Translations under genes and position numbers: made by a program
The notes under the pieces: generated by a model
Seen by the model: the letters and a program-made list of their open reading frames with translations, nothing else
What the model was told of the DNA's origin: nothing
Database searches by the model: none
Assembly (NCBI GenBank): GCA_937136425.1
Contig: CAKZON010000068.1
Location: 124,001-188,000 of the forward strand
From: an uncultured Crocinitomix sp.
GTDB lineage: Bacteria; Bacteroidota; Bacteroidia; Flavobacteriales_D; Crocinitomicaceae
Length of the DNA: 64,000 nt
Reading direction: 5' to 3'
Shown here: piece by piece, positions 53,397 through 60,953 of the stretch
How the letters are laid out: every line of letters begins with the position of its first letter
How positions within the stretch are numbered: the first letter of the stretch is position 1

Positions 53397-54588
53397 ATAC
53401 ATAGCGATATTAATTTGTTTTTTGGCCTTTACAGCAATTGGTCAGGAGAAAGAGAGTGACCGATTAAAAAAGCAGCAACAAGAGCTTGAGAAAAAAATTG
53501 GGTTAACACAAAAGTTATTAGAGAGTACGGCCGAGAATCGCGAAAACCTCTCGGACAACATCAACTTAATTGATCGTAAAATCCAATATCGCCAAGCCTT
53601 ACTTGACAATTTACAAATGCAAATGTCTAAACTAGACTCAGACATTTCGCAACTCACAATTGAAATTGCTAAACTTGAATTGGAGGTTGAACAACAAAAG
53701 GTACAATACCGCCTTATGATTATTCAGGCTTACAAAATGAGAAATTCGACAGCTTCGCTCTTATTTGTGCTCTCGTCAGAATCATTTAACCAAGCCAATA
53801 AACGCATGGAATATTTAGAACAACTTTCTAAATATCGTTCAGATCAAATTAGAAAAATTCAAACATCAATTGAGACATTAAAGCAACAGCAAGCTGTTTT
53901 AGAAGTAAAAAAACAAGAAAAAGACGACATCACAGTACGCAGCTCGCAAGAGCAAAAAAGATATGTCCGCGACCGCGAGAACCAAAAACAAACGATTAAA
54001 GAGATGCAAGGCCAAGAAGAACAGCTAAAACAAGAGCTATTGGCACAACGTAAAAAGTCCAAAGAAATTCAAAGTGCTATAAATGCCGCCATTAACAAAG
54101 AAATATTGGCCGAGAAGAAGAAGAATATTTCAGCAACAGAGCGCAGTGAGATTGAACTAAGCAATAAAGGCTTTGAGGACAATAAAGGACGTTTACCTTG
54201 GCCCGTTGCATCTGGAGAAATAACGAAAGGTTTTGGAAAACAACCTCACCCTGCGCATGTCAATGTATTTACCTATAATAATGGTGTTGATATCACCACC
54301 GTTAAAGGATCAACTGTTAGAGCTGTGTATGCAGGTGAAGTAACAAGTGTTATTGTAATACCTGGTGCAGGTAAAGCGGTTATTATTGCACATGGTAACT
54401 ACCGCACAATTTACTCAAACTTGCAAGAGACTTATGTTAAAACAGGTGATCAAGTAAGCGTTAAACAAGAAGTAGGCGCTTTGTTGATAAATTCATCTGG
54501 AAATTCTGAGGTACATTTTGAAATTAGAAAAATTACAACTGACGGTCAAATAAGCAATATTAACCCAACCTACTGGTTATACCAGTAA
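53383..54588 (+). CDS. EnvC-like murein hydrolase activator (degenerate LytM/M23)
   Basis: A 401-residue exported protein starting at TTG 53383 (NVSKYIAILICFLAFTAIG signal). A long coiled coil follows (residues 22-255; ESDRLKKQQQELEKKIGLTQ and on), then a C-terminal LytM domain (about 275-401). The zinc site is incomplete: NNGVDITT has Asn where active enzymes have His, and IYSNL replaces the usual YxHL, while VHFEIRK remains. That is the pattern of EnvC, which does not cut peptidoglycan itself but activates amidases during division. It overlaps the DUF4292 gene by 14 nt. The activator role is inferred from the degraded site. Confidence 0.9.
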   Translation: MNVSKYIAILICFLAFTAIGQEKESDRLKKQQQELEKKIGLTQKLLESTAENRENLSDNINLIDRKIQYRQALLDNLQMQMSKLDSDISQLTIEIAKLELEVEQQKVQYRLMIIQAYKMRNSTASLLFVLSSESFNQANKRMEYLEQLSKYRSDQIRKIQTSIETLKQQQAVLEVKKQEKDDITVRSSQEQKRYVRDRENQKQTIKEMQGQEEQLKQELLAQRKKSKEIQSAINAAINKEILAEKKKNISATERSEIELSNKGFEDNKGRLPWPVASGEITKGFGKQPHPAHVNVFTYNNGVDITTVKGSTVRAVYAGEVTSVIVIPGAGKAVIIAHGNYRTIYSNLQETYVKTGDQVSVKQEVGALLINSSGNSEVHFEIRKITTDGQISNINPTYWLYQ

Positions 54589-54592
54589 CACT

Positions 54593-54829
54593 ATGATTGC
54601 ACTTGGTTGGATAGTTTTTGTTTTTGGGATTGCTGCTTTCATTATTGGTGGATTTGCCTCTTTTGTTGCAAGAGTAACGGATGAGGAGTATGATGAAACC
54701 GAACGCTTTTTAGGGATAGATGTATTTCGACATAAAAAGTCTTTATTACTCGTCATTTGTGGAGTAATTGCTTTTCTTGTTGGGAGAAGCATTTTGTTGA
54801 CAGAAGGCATTATAGTCTTTGAATTTTAA
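54593..54829 (+). CDS. Small two-helix membrane protein
   Basis: A 78-residue protein with two membrane helices (ALGWIVFVFGIAAFIIGGFA and LLLVICGVIAFLVGRSILL) joined by a charged loop (RVTDEEYDETERFLGIDVFR). No known family. It begins 4 nt after the EnvC-like stop and ends 11 nt before the next gene, which supports it being real and co-transcribed. Function unknown. Confidence 0.65.
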   Translation: MIALGWIVFVFGIAAFIIGGFASFVARVTDEEYDETERFLGIDVFRHKKSLLLVICGVIAFLVGRSILLTEGIIVFEF

Positions 54830-54840
54830 ACCAATTATTT

Positions 54841-55437
54841 ATGAAAAATTTAATTTTGCTGCTTGCTATTTTTTGCACGGCGTTTTCATATGGTCAAAAT
54901 ACTGTTCATAATTCTACCGATTTACAAAATGCGGAGGCTTATTTCCATTTAAAGAATTATCGTAAAGCCCTGTATCATTATAAGGCTATTGCTAAAGACA
55001 CTAGTCAACATTATGCAATAAGTCAGGTTCAACTTATACAAATCTTCATAGACTCCAACAAGACACGATTTCATGAACAACATTTAAGTGAGTTAATTGC
55101 CTTAGCCGATTCTTCATTTGAAAATGGAAACTTATTAAACTCTGACTATCTCTATCGTCGTTCACTACGGTTTTCACCAACGTTACAACGACCTCAAAAA
55201 CGCTTAATCGAAATTGAACAGAGCAATGAAGCGCAACCAGATACTTTATCCTCAAAAGACAAAGAAATGCTGCATTTATTTAGAAAACTACTCAATAAAG
55301 CTGATAGTGAGTTTGACAAAGAAAAATATGAACGTGCATATAATCTATATCAAAGAGCATTAGCTATTGAACCTACGGTACTTTATGCGCAACAAATGAT
55401 GAAAATAATTGATGACATAACCTCTGAGATTAAATAA
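54841..55437 (+). CDS. Exported TPR-like hypothetical protein
   Basis: A 198-residue protein with a signal peptide (MKNLILLLAIFCTAFSYGQ) and TPR-like helix pairs: NAEAYFHLKNYRKALYHYKA near the N-terminus and SEFDKEKYERAYNLYQRALA near the C-terminus. No catalytic motif is seen. It follows the small membrane protein by 11 nt and is likely the end of the envelope operon. A scaffold role is a guess. Confidence 0.8.
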   Translation: MKNLILLLAIFCTAFSYGQNTVHNSTDLQNAEAYFHLKNYRKALYHYKAIAKDTSQHYAISQVQLIQIFIDSNKTRFHEQHLSELIALADSSFENGNLLNSDYLYRRSLRFSPTLQRPQKRLIEIEQSNEAQPDTLSSKDKEMLHLFRKLLNKADSEFDKEKYERAYNLYQRALAIEPTVLYAQQMMKIIDDITSEIK

Positions 55438-55449
55438 CATATGATTTTT

Positions 55450-55457
55450 TATTTTTG
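55450..55457 (+). promoter_or_regulatory. Promoter -7 box of the PP2C-like gene (leaderless spacing)
   Basis: TATTTTTG ends 5 nt before the ATG at 55463, the same spacing as at uvrC. Confidence 0.55.
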
Positions 55458-55462
55458 CAGCA

Positions 55463-56218
55463 ATGCAAAATAAAAATCATGAAGTAAAAGTATACACTAC
55501 ATTAAATATTGGAAATTTTCACACAACCCATTGCGAAGATTTTTTAATTGACGAAGAAATTTCCACCAATGAGCGATTAATTGCAGTTTTAGATGGCTGT
55601 ACCATGGGAAAAGAGTCAGCATTTGCCTCCATTTTATACAGTAAAATATTACGCAAAATTGCTAAGAACAAATTTTACTCTGAACTTGTACTCAAAGAAG
55701 ATATTACTGCTAAACGCAAATTAAAATCGGTTCTTTCTGAGCTTTTTCAAGAAACCAAAATTGTCAAAAATCAATTGAATCTTGAAATAAATGAACTTCT
55801 CTCTACACTCATTATTGGTATCGTCAACATTTCAAATGGCTCGGCAGAATTTTTAACTGTTGGAGACGGAATGATATACGCCAATGGACAAACTATTGAT
55901 TACGAACAAGACGACAAACCAGACTATTTAGGCTATCATTTACAGGATAATTTTGAAGATTGGTATAAAGCTCAGCAACAAACATTATCACTTACAAAAT
56001 TTGACGATATATCAATATGCACTGATGGTATTTACACTTTTAAAAATTTCAGTAACCCTAATAAACAATTGACACAGGAGGAAATCATACAATTTTTGCT
56101 TGTAGATAAAACAGATTCAGTTTACCCCAACTTTCTTGCAACAAAAATTAGCCAGTTAAAAAACGAAATGCATCATGTTGTTACAGATGATTTGGCAATT
56201 ATTCGCCTTTTTCGATAA
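55463..56218 (+). CDS. PP2C-like serine/threonine phosphatase
   Basis: A 251-residue protein with the order of motifs of the PP2C metal-dependent phosphatases: HCEDFLIDEE, LIAVLDGCTMGKESAFAS (the DG pair), LSTLIIGIVN, AEFLTVGDGMIYANG, ISICTDGIYTF and VTDDLAIIRLF. The acidic metal ligands are therefore retained. It has no signal or membrane segment, so it acts in the cytoplasm. No Ser/Thr kinase lies nearby. It is convergent with the anti-sigma gene and overlaps it by 20 nt. The target is unknown. Confidence 0.82.
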   Translation: MQNKNHEVKVYTTLNIGNFHTTHCEDFLIDEEISTNERLIAVLDGCTMGKESAFASILYSKILRKIAKNKFYSELVLKEDITAKRKLKSVLSELFQETKIVKNQLNLEINELLSTLIIGIVNISNGSAEFLTVGDGMIYANGQTIDYEQDDKPDYLGYHLQDNFEDWYKAQQQTLSLTKFDDISICTDGIYTFKNFSNPNKQLTQEEIIQFLLVDKTDSVYPNFLATKISQLKNEMHHVVTDDLAIIRLFR

Positions 56219-57266
56219 GGTTTTCCTGCTCACGCCGCGAGCTTTTCTCATCAGCAGAAGAGCTCTCATCTAATTGATAAACTAAACATCCGCGTTTCAA
56301 ATCATAATTGAAATACATATGTTGCTCCGTTAAAATTGGATTTCCTTGAGAATTAGTAGCAGGCTCCCAATTTGGCATAGTTCTTAACGTATGTGTTGCA
56401 TTATTAATAAATGCATTCATAATTCGCTTATTCATTAGCAATTTAACATCATTAAATGCTGGCCCGTCACGTTCGTTCATTTTAATACACTTTGCATCTA
56501 TTTCGGTAATTACACCATCTGCTGTTACAAAAAATTCGCAACGCACTACACCTTCTAAACCTTTATTACGCGCAGATCTAGGGTAATGCAAGTTTTTATC
56601 AATAAATTGGTCCATTGCATAATTACCACCTGGATAAGATGCACGGCGCGTTCTATCAGCCCCAGTTATAAGATCTTTTTCAACTGTGTTAATTGCAGGT
56701 TCATCATTGGTTACTTCACGCAATACTCCTCCATCATTCGCATTATAATCTATCTCAATAACGTCATCAGAAGCTACGAAATTCAACTCTTCATTTACTA
56801 GATTATCATCCAACTCTTCATAAGTATTAATAGAGGAGAATATTGTTTCAGGCTCTTCATAAATTAACCCTTCTTCAATTGATTCGAAGTTAGTTGCATT
56901 TGTATCTGCTTCAATAACTTCTGTATTATTTACGGCAATAATATTTTCATTAGACTGAACTTCTCCTTCTGAATAGAAATAAACAAGTCCTGCTGTTACC
57001 AAACCAATTCCTACCACACTTGTAATTCCAATCCACACATTACTCATGCCACCACCTGCTGCACCACCTGCCGCTGCAACCGCACTAATTTGCGCGCGCA
57101 AAGCCTGTCTATTTACAGCTTTAATTAGTTCTTTTTGCTGGCTAACCATGCTTTCCAGGTTCGGGTCGGCATTGATTTTAGCTTCAAAGGCAGCTTGCTC
57201 GGCCGGGGATAAATTCCCAGACAAGTAACTGTCAATTTGTTCTAATGTGGTCAATTCTGATCTCAT
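56199..57266 (-). CDS. Membrane anti-sigma factor with C-terminal TonB-like domain
   Basis: A 355-residue protein. The N-terminal 60 residues (LTTLEQIDSYLSGNLSPAEQ then AAFEAKINADPNLESMV) are the anti-sigma pattern of this phylum. One membrane helix follows (about 75-98, VWIGITSVVGIGLVTAGLVY), then an acidic periplasmic linker (to about 200). The C-terminal 120 residues match the TonB C-terminal fold (FIDKNLHYPRSARNKGLEGV, VRCEFFVTADGVITEI). It is 2 nt downstream of the sigma gene. By analogy it holds the sigma factor at the membrane and releases it on a periplasmic signal sensed through the TonB-like part; this is inferred. Confidence 0.88.
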   Translation of the reverse strand: MRSELTTLEQIDSYLSGNLSPAEQAAFEAKINADPNLESMVSQQKELIKAVNRQALRAQISAVAAAGGAAGGGMSNVWIGITSVVGIGLVTAGLVYFYSEGEVQSNENIIAVNNTEVIEADTNATNFESIEEGLIYEEPETIFSSINTYEELDDNLVNEELNFVASDDVIEIDYNANDGGVLREVTNDEPAINTVEKDLITGADRTRRASYPGGNYAMDQFIDKNLHYPRSARNKGLEGVVRCEFFVTADGVITEIDAKCIKMNERDGPAFNDVKLLMNKRIMNAFINNATHTLRTMPNWEPATNSQGNPILTEQHMYFNYDLKRGCLVYQLDESSSADEKSSRREQENLIEKGE

Positions 57267-57268
57267 TT

Positions 57269-57826
57269 TTAGTTGGTTGAGGTGGCGGTTTTAATTTCTT
57301 TGGCTAATGTCATGGCTTTTTCCATGCACTTATATTTTTGGGTTTTTGCTGAATTTACACTCGAAAACTTGAGTCTATCAGCGATTGTTTTCATGTTTTC
57401 TTTTTTAAAATAAAAGAGCTCAAATATTTGCTTACAACGTTCCGTCACTTGTGACAAAACTGATTCCAGCATTTTTAGCTCGGCTTCTTTTTCTGCATTA
57501 TAATCTAGATCGTCTGCTGTTAAAATTAACGTGTCTTTCCATTCTAATTCTGGATTTTTTTGACGTTTTCTAGCTTCATTTTTCCACATAAAACGGGCAA
57601 TTCCATATAAATATGTGGTCAATTTTGATGTTAATTCAAATTTTGGGTCGGATACTTTTTCGATTAATAAAATTAAACTATCATGGAATATTTCCTGCGC
57701 AATTTCTGCATCTCCTCCGCTCGACATTATATTAGCCTTTACTTTTGGAAACTCCTTATACAACACCTTAATGGCTTTGTTTGTGCGGCCTTTTCTAATT
57801 TGCGATATGATATCTGTGTCTTTCAA
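57269..57826 (-). CDS. ECF-type RNA polymerase sigma factor
   Basis: A 185-residue sigma-70 family protein. Region 2 contains GGDAEIAQEIFHDSLILLIE and KLTTYLYGIARFMWKNEARK (core binding and -10 recognition); region 4 has SQVTERCKQIFELFYFKKEN followed by MKTIADRLKFSSVNSAKTQK, a helix-turn-helix for -35 recognition. There is no region 1.1 or 3, as expected for ECF sigmas. Its stop is 2 nt from the start of the anti-sigma gene. Regulon unknown; I see no clear repeat of a sigma-specific promoter upstream. Confidence 0.92.
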   Translation of the reverse strand: MKDTDIISQIRKGRTNKAIKVLYKEFPKVKANIMSSGGDAEIAQEIFHDSLILLIEKVSDPKFELTSKLTTYLYGIARFMWKNEARKRQKNPELEWKDTLILTADDLDYNAEKEAELKMLESVLSQVTERCKQIFELFYFKKENMKTIADRLKFSSVNSAKTQKYKCMEKAMTLAKEIKTATSTN

Positions 57827-57962
57827 CTATTACTTTATGTTCATTTTTATTAAAGGTAACCTTTTATTGCCAAGTTTATTTTACTTCAGGTCTACTGTAG
57901 TGAAAAGTGAACGGCTTAATCTAAATTTTCATCTCTTTCAATACTTAAATCAAGGATATCAG

Positions 57963-57970
57963 TAAATTTG
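57963..57970 (+). promoter_or_regulatory. Promoter -7 box of the Crp/Fnr gene
   Basis: TAAATTTG, 23 nt before the ATG at 57994. Confidence 0.55.
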
Positions 57971-57993
57971 ATTTATCAACACCTAATCGTATC

Positions 57994-58572
57994 ATGATTG
58001 AAAATCCAGTAATTAAAGCAATTGATGACCTTGATATCATTGACAGTTCTTCATTAGAATTATTGAAAGAGCACATTGAAGTAAGGCATTTAAAAAAAGG
58101 AGATTTTTTTATTCAAGCAGGACAAAAGTGTAACGAAATTGCATTTGTTAGTAGTGGAATGCTTCGTTCGTACTACATTACAGAAAACGGAGATGATTTC
58201 ACCTATTGCGTTTGTTTTGAGAATGATTTCATGTCTGCCTATTCAGCTTACATTACCGGTAGCAACGCTATTGAATATATTCAAGCCATGGTAGATACAA
58301 AGCTCTACGTTATTCAAAAATCTTTTATTGAAAAGCAAGCAGAAAAAAATCACAGCACCATGAAGTTGATGCGATTTTTTGCAGAACAGTATATCTTAGA
58401 TTTGGAACAACGCGTGTTTTCACACCAAAAAGAAAGCGCACAAAAACGATATGAATATATGTTGGAAAATCATCCTAAATATTTAAGCGAAATACCTCTG
58501 CAATATTTAGCTTCTTATCTTGGAATTACACAACGTCACCTTAGTCGTATAAGAAAAGAATTTGCTCATTAG
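57994..58572 (+). CDS. Crp/Fnr-family transcriptional regulator
   Basis: A 192-residue regulator. The N-terminal cNMP-binding-like beta-barrel (LKKGDFFIQAGQKCNEIAFV, SGMLRSYYITENGDDFTYCV) lacks the RxS phosphate cassette of true cAMP binders, so the ligand is unclear. The C-terminal helix-turn-helix is YLSEIPLQYLASYLGITQRH, then LSRIRKEFAH. There is no Fnr-type cysteine cluster. It directly precedes a quinone reductase gene on the same strand, which has its own -7 box; control of that gene is plausible but unproven. Confidence 0.92.
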   Translation: MIENPVIKAIDDLDIIDSSSLELLKEHIEVRHLKKGDFFIQAGQKCNEIAFVSSGMLRSYYITENGDDFTYCVCFENDFMSAYSAYITGSNAIEYIQAMVDTKLYVIQKSFIEKQAEKNHSTMKLMRFFAEQYILDLEQRVFSHQKESAQKRYEYMLENHPKYLSEIPLQYLASYLGITQRHLSRIRKEFAH

Positions 58573-58605
58573 ACAAATGTCCTTTTAGGCAAATAATTCC
58601 CTTGC

Positions 58606-58613
58606 TACATTTG
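58606..58613 (+). promoter_or_regulatory. Promoter -7 box of the quinone reductase gene
   Basis: TACATTTG, 16 nt before the ATG at 58630. Confidence 0.5.
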
Positions 58614-58629
58614 ATCAAAAAAATGTAGT

Positions 58630-59208
58630 ATGAAAAATATATTGATCATTAATGGACATCCAACACCCAAAAGTTTTAACCATGCCTTGGCAAACGCCTA
58701 TGCTAAAGGAGCGAAAGAACAAGGGGCCAATGTTGAGTTTATTGAAATTGGTGCTTTAAATTTCGAATCAAATTTAGCCCATGGTTATAACGAAAAAATG
58801 GAATTAGAGGATGATTTAAAAGAGGCTTGGAGGAAAATTGAAATGGCGGATCATTTAGTTTGGGTGCATCCTGTTTGGTGGGGCGGATTACCAGCAAAAA
58901 TGAAAGGTTTTATAGATCGTGTTTTCTTACCTGGCGTAGCTTTTAAATTTCGTAAAGACTCTATTTGGTGGGACAAATTACTTACTGGTAAAACTGCAAG
59001 AATCATCTATACTGCTGATCAACCTTCATGGTTTTATCGCTTTTTCAATAAACGTCCATCTTTGCATGCGCTAAAAAAAATGACCTTAGAATTTTGTGGA
59101 GTAAAACCTGTAAAAACCACTATGATTGGCCCAATAAAAAGCACAACGGATAAGGATCGAGAAAGAATTTTAAAAAAGATTTATTTATTGGGGAAAGGAA
59201 TGAAATAA
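58630..59208 (+). CDS. NAD(P)H-dependent quinone oxidoreductase (flavodoxin-like fold)
   Basis: A 192-residue flavoprotein of the NQO1/MdaB group. The opening KNILIINGHPTPKSFNHALA binds the FMN/FAD phosphate; HLVWVHPVWWGGLPAKMKGF and IDRVFLPGVAFKF are family motifs. These enzymes transfer two electrons from NAD(P)H to quinones or related acceptors and avoid radical formation. No signal peptide. It follows the Crp/Fnr regulator by 57 nt. Confidence 0.92.
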   Translation: MKNILIINGHPTPKSFNHALANAYAKGAKEQGANVEFIEIGALNFESNLAHGYNEKMELEDDLKEAWRKIEMADHLVWVHPVWWGGLPAKMKGFIDRVFLPGVAFKFRKDSIWWDKLLTGKTARIIYTADQPSWFYRFFNKRPSLHALKKMTLEFCGVKPVKTTMIGPIKSTTDKDRERILKKIYLLGKGMK

Positions 59209-59296
59209 TTGGCGCTTGTAATCATCAAATGGTGTAATAAAAATTTATCTATATCCTCAATTTCAATCGATTGAGAATAAACTCAGATTAAATACC

Positions 59297-59304
59297 TACA
59301 TTTG
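59297..59304 (+). promoter_or_regulatory. Promoter -7 box of the lipoprotein gene at 59317
   Basis: TACATTTG, 12 nt before the ATG. Confidence 0.5.
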
Positions 59305-59316
59305 TCGCGTATACCT

Positions 59317-59850
59317 ATGATTACTAACCGAAAAGGATTATTTATTACCCTTGCAATTGCCGTTGTAAGCTGTACCGATTCTATTGATTCAGACCTGAAT
59401 GATAATTCTGTGGATTCTTTGATGGATTCTATTGTTACCCCTTCTGAAAACGAGACTATTGACGCAATAAATTCTGATACTTCAACTACTTGGGTTGATC
59501 GGGATTTAAATTGCGAAGCGCACTTTCAAGCAGCAATGAATTTGCCCAAACCTGAACGTCTTATTATTGTTCATTGTGATTATTGGAGTTCTGATCATCC
59601 TATTTGGTTGGAACATTCATATAGTTTTGAGCTGGAAGCTGATGATGTTTTTTTTAACGAACTCATTGAGCATAATGGAATGGTTAAATACGACAATGAA
59701 CAGGCAGTTGTTAGTCAGCAAGAAGATTGGTTTTTACCAAACAATGCGGACAATTACGAAGGGTTTTATGCAGAAGATGATTTTGACGATTTTGAAATTT
59801 TTAGAGATTTAAAATCAGGTCATATTTTTATTCGTGGCAGCCAATATTAG
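59317..59850 (+). CDS. Acidic lipoprotein of unknown function
   Basis: A 177-residue protein starting at the ATG at 59317; the frame reaches back to a TTG at 59302, which overlaps the promoter box. The signal GLFITLAIAVVSC places the lipidated Cys near residue 19. A Ser/Asp-rich linker follows, then a globular acidic domain (ERLIIVHCDYWSSDHPIWLE; DNYEGFYAEDDFDDFEIFRD). No family recognised. It is 26 nt upstream of another small lipoprotein gene, likely one operon. Confidence 0.78.
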   Translation: MITNRKGLFITLAIAVVSCTDSIDSDLNDNSVDSLMDSIVTPSENETIDAINSDTSTTWVDRDLNCEAHFQAAMNLPKPERLIIVHCDYWSSDHPIWLEHSYSFELEADDVFFNELIEHNGMVKYDNEQAVVSQQEDWFLPNNADNYEGFYAEDDFDDFEIFRDLKSGHIFIRGSQY

Positions 59851-59876
59851 GCTTGTTTTAAGTATATTTATTCCCT

Positions 59877-60209
59877 ATGAAAAATTCATTTATAATTGGA
59901 GGCGCGTTAATGCTGTGCTTTACTGCTACAAGTTGTGGCGGAAATAAAGCATTAGATATTAATGCTGCAGAACTTGAGACAGCTTGTGAGGTTGTAGATG
60001 CACTTGATCTTATTGCGACAGAAATGTCTGTTATGATTGAAGATGGTGAGGTTGGAGCGGATGAAGAAGAGGAGTTTGGAAAATTAATAAATAAGATTGA
60101 AGAGGTTGACGAAGTTGCCAGAACTAAATTTGAGCGTTCAGAAGCAGAAGAGTGCGAAAAATGGGAGTCAATGCGTAAAAAGAGTGAAGAGTTAGAGCCT
60201 TTTATGTAG
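59877..60209 (+). CDS. Small helical acidic lipoprotein
   Basis: A 110-residue protein: lipoprotein signal (GGALMLCFTATSCGGNK, Cys near residue 20) and a Glu-rich helical body (LETACEVVDALDLIATEMSV, EEEEFGKLINKIEEVDEVAR). Two further cysteines (ETAC, AEEC) could pair. No family recognised. It is the last gene before the dinB fragment and parDE. Confidence 0.75.
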   Translation: MKNSFIIGGALMLCFTATSCGGNKALDINAAELETACEVVDALDLIATEMSVMIEDGEVGADEEEEFGKLINKIEEVDEVARTKFERSEAEECEKWESMRKKSEELEPFM

Positions 60210-60243
60210 GCTTATTTCTTTTGAATTTCATATTTGCCAATTG

Positions 60244-60315
60244 TTAACTTCTGCGGTTGGCTAAAAGTGGTGGTGGCTCACCTGTAAACGAATTCCAACG
60301 ACTAATTGTTTTGGC
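60244..60315 (-). pseudogene. Duplicated 3' end of dinB (last 23 codons and stop), left repeat copy
   Basis: This 72-bp segment matches 60954-61025 at 70 of 72 positions. On the minus strand it encodes AKTISRWNSFTGEPPPLLAN-RRS and a stop, the exact DinB C-terminus, with one replacement (Ser for Pro) and one silent change. Upstream the frame meets a stop within five codons, so it is a fragment. A weaker match (10 of 14) may continue for 14 bp beyond 60315. It marks the left edge of the parDE insertion. Confidence 0.92.
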
Positions 60316-60343
60316 ATTAAGATCAGTTTATCTGGTTTAATAC

Positions 60344-60374
60344 TTGACAATTGTTTGGGTTTGGTGTAAATTTG
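60344..60374 (+). promoter_or_regulatory. Promoter of parDE
   Basis: TTGACA begins at 60344; 20 nt after its TTG comes TAAATTTG (60367-60374), a perfect -7 box, 16 nt before the parD ATG. Confidence 0.7.
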
Positions 60375-60380
60375 CACCAA
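60361..60380. promoter_or_regulatory. Palindromic operator of parDE around the -7 box
   Basis: TTGGTG-N8-CACCAA, a 20-bp dyad matching its own complement at 18 of 20 positions, with the -7 box as its central eight bases. This suits autorepression by the ribbon-helix-helix antitoxin. Confidence 0.65.
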
Positions 60381-60390
60381 AGATGTTATT

Positions 60391-60630
60391 ATGGCAAGAC
60401 AGAGTATTTCATTTACCCAACCAAATGATGAATGGCTAAAGGCTCAAGTCGAAAGCAAAGAGTATTCAAGCAAAAGTGAGCTTGTCAATGATTTGATAAG
60501 ACAGGCAAGAAAACAAGAAAAACAGATTGATTGGATAGCTTTAAAATTAGAGAATGCTGAAAAAAGCGGTTTTACTACGGATAATAAATCACAAATCTTA
60601 GCTGAATCAAAGCAAGCATTAAATGAGTAA
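60391..60630 (+). CDS. parD: ParD-type ribbon-helix-helix antitoxin
   Basis: A 79-residue antitoxin. The N-terminal strand RQSISFTQPNDEWLKAQVE and the helices with YSSKSELVNDLIRQARKQEK form the ribbon-helix-helix DNA-binding fold of the CopG/ParD group. The C-terminal LENAEKSGFTTDNKSQILAE wraps the toxin in this family. The stop overlaps the parE start by 8 nt, so antitoxin is made first. It is expected to repress its own promoter through the palindrome at 60361-60380. Confidence 0.92.
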   Translation: MARQSISFTQPNDEWLKAQVESKEYSSKSELVNDLIRQARKQEKQIDWIALKLENAEKSGFTTDNKSQILAESKQALNE

Positions 60631-60907
60631 TTATAGGCTAAGCAATGTTGCAAAAGCTGATCTTATTCGAATCCACCAATACGGAGTTAAAAGGTTTGGA
60701 ATGACTCAAGCCGATCGTTATTACAACGCATTTTTTGATTATTTTGATTTAATAGCAGAACAACCATTTTCTTTTGAATCTGTTGATTATATTAAAATAG
60801 GATATCGACGTTGTGTTTGTGGCTCTGACAGTATTTTTTATCGTATAAATGATATGGTAGAAATAATGGCAATAATTGGGAAACAAGATTTAAGCAAAAT
60901 CTTCTAA
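60623..60907 (+). CDS. parE: ParE/RelE-superfamily toxin
   Basis: A 94-residue toxin with the ParE pattern: YRLSNVAKADLIRIHQYGVK (N-terminal helices), YYNAFFDYFDLIAEQPFSFE, and the C-terminal strand CGSDSIFYRINDMVEIMAII. ParE toxins inhibit DNA gyrase; RelE relatives cut mRNA. The lack of a clear RelE catalytic triad and the ParD partner favour gyrase inhibition, which is inferred. It ends 46 bp before the dinB stop, convergent with dinB. Confidence 0.9.
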   Translation: MSNYRLSNVAKADLIRIHQYGVKRFGMTQADRYYNAFFDYFDLIAEQPFSFESVDYIKIGYRRCVCGSDSIFYRINDMVEIMAIIGKQDLSKIF

Positions 60908-60953
60908 GCTCTAACACTTTCTCCATATTATAATCTTATTGGAATACTCAATA

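Noticed and set aside
55046-55255. 69-codon minus-strand frame within the TPR-like gene
   Set aside because: It lies wholly inside a well-supported gene with a signal peptide and TPR motifs.
57615-57965. 116-codon plus-strand frame over the sigma gene
   Set aside because: It is antisense to the sigma factor N-terminus and lacks any family signature.
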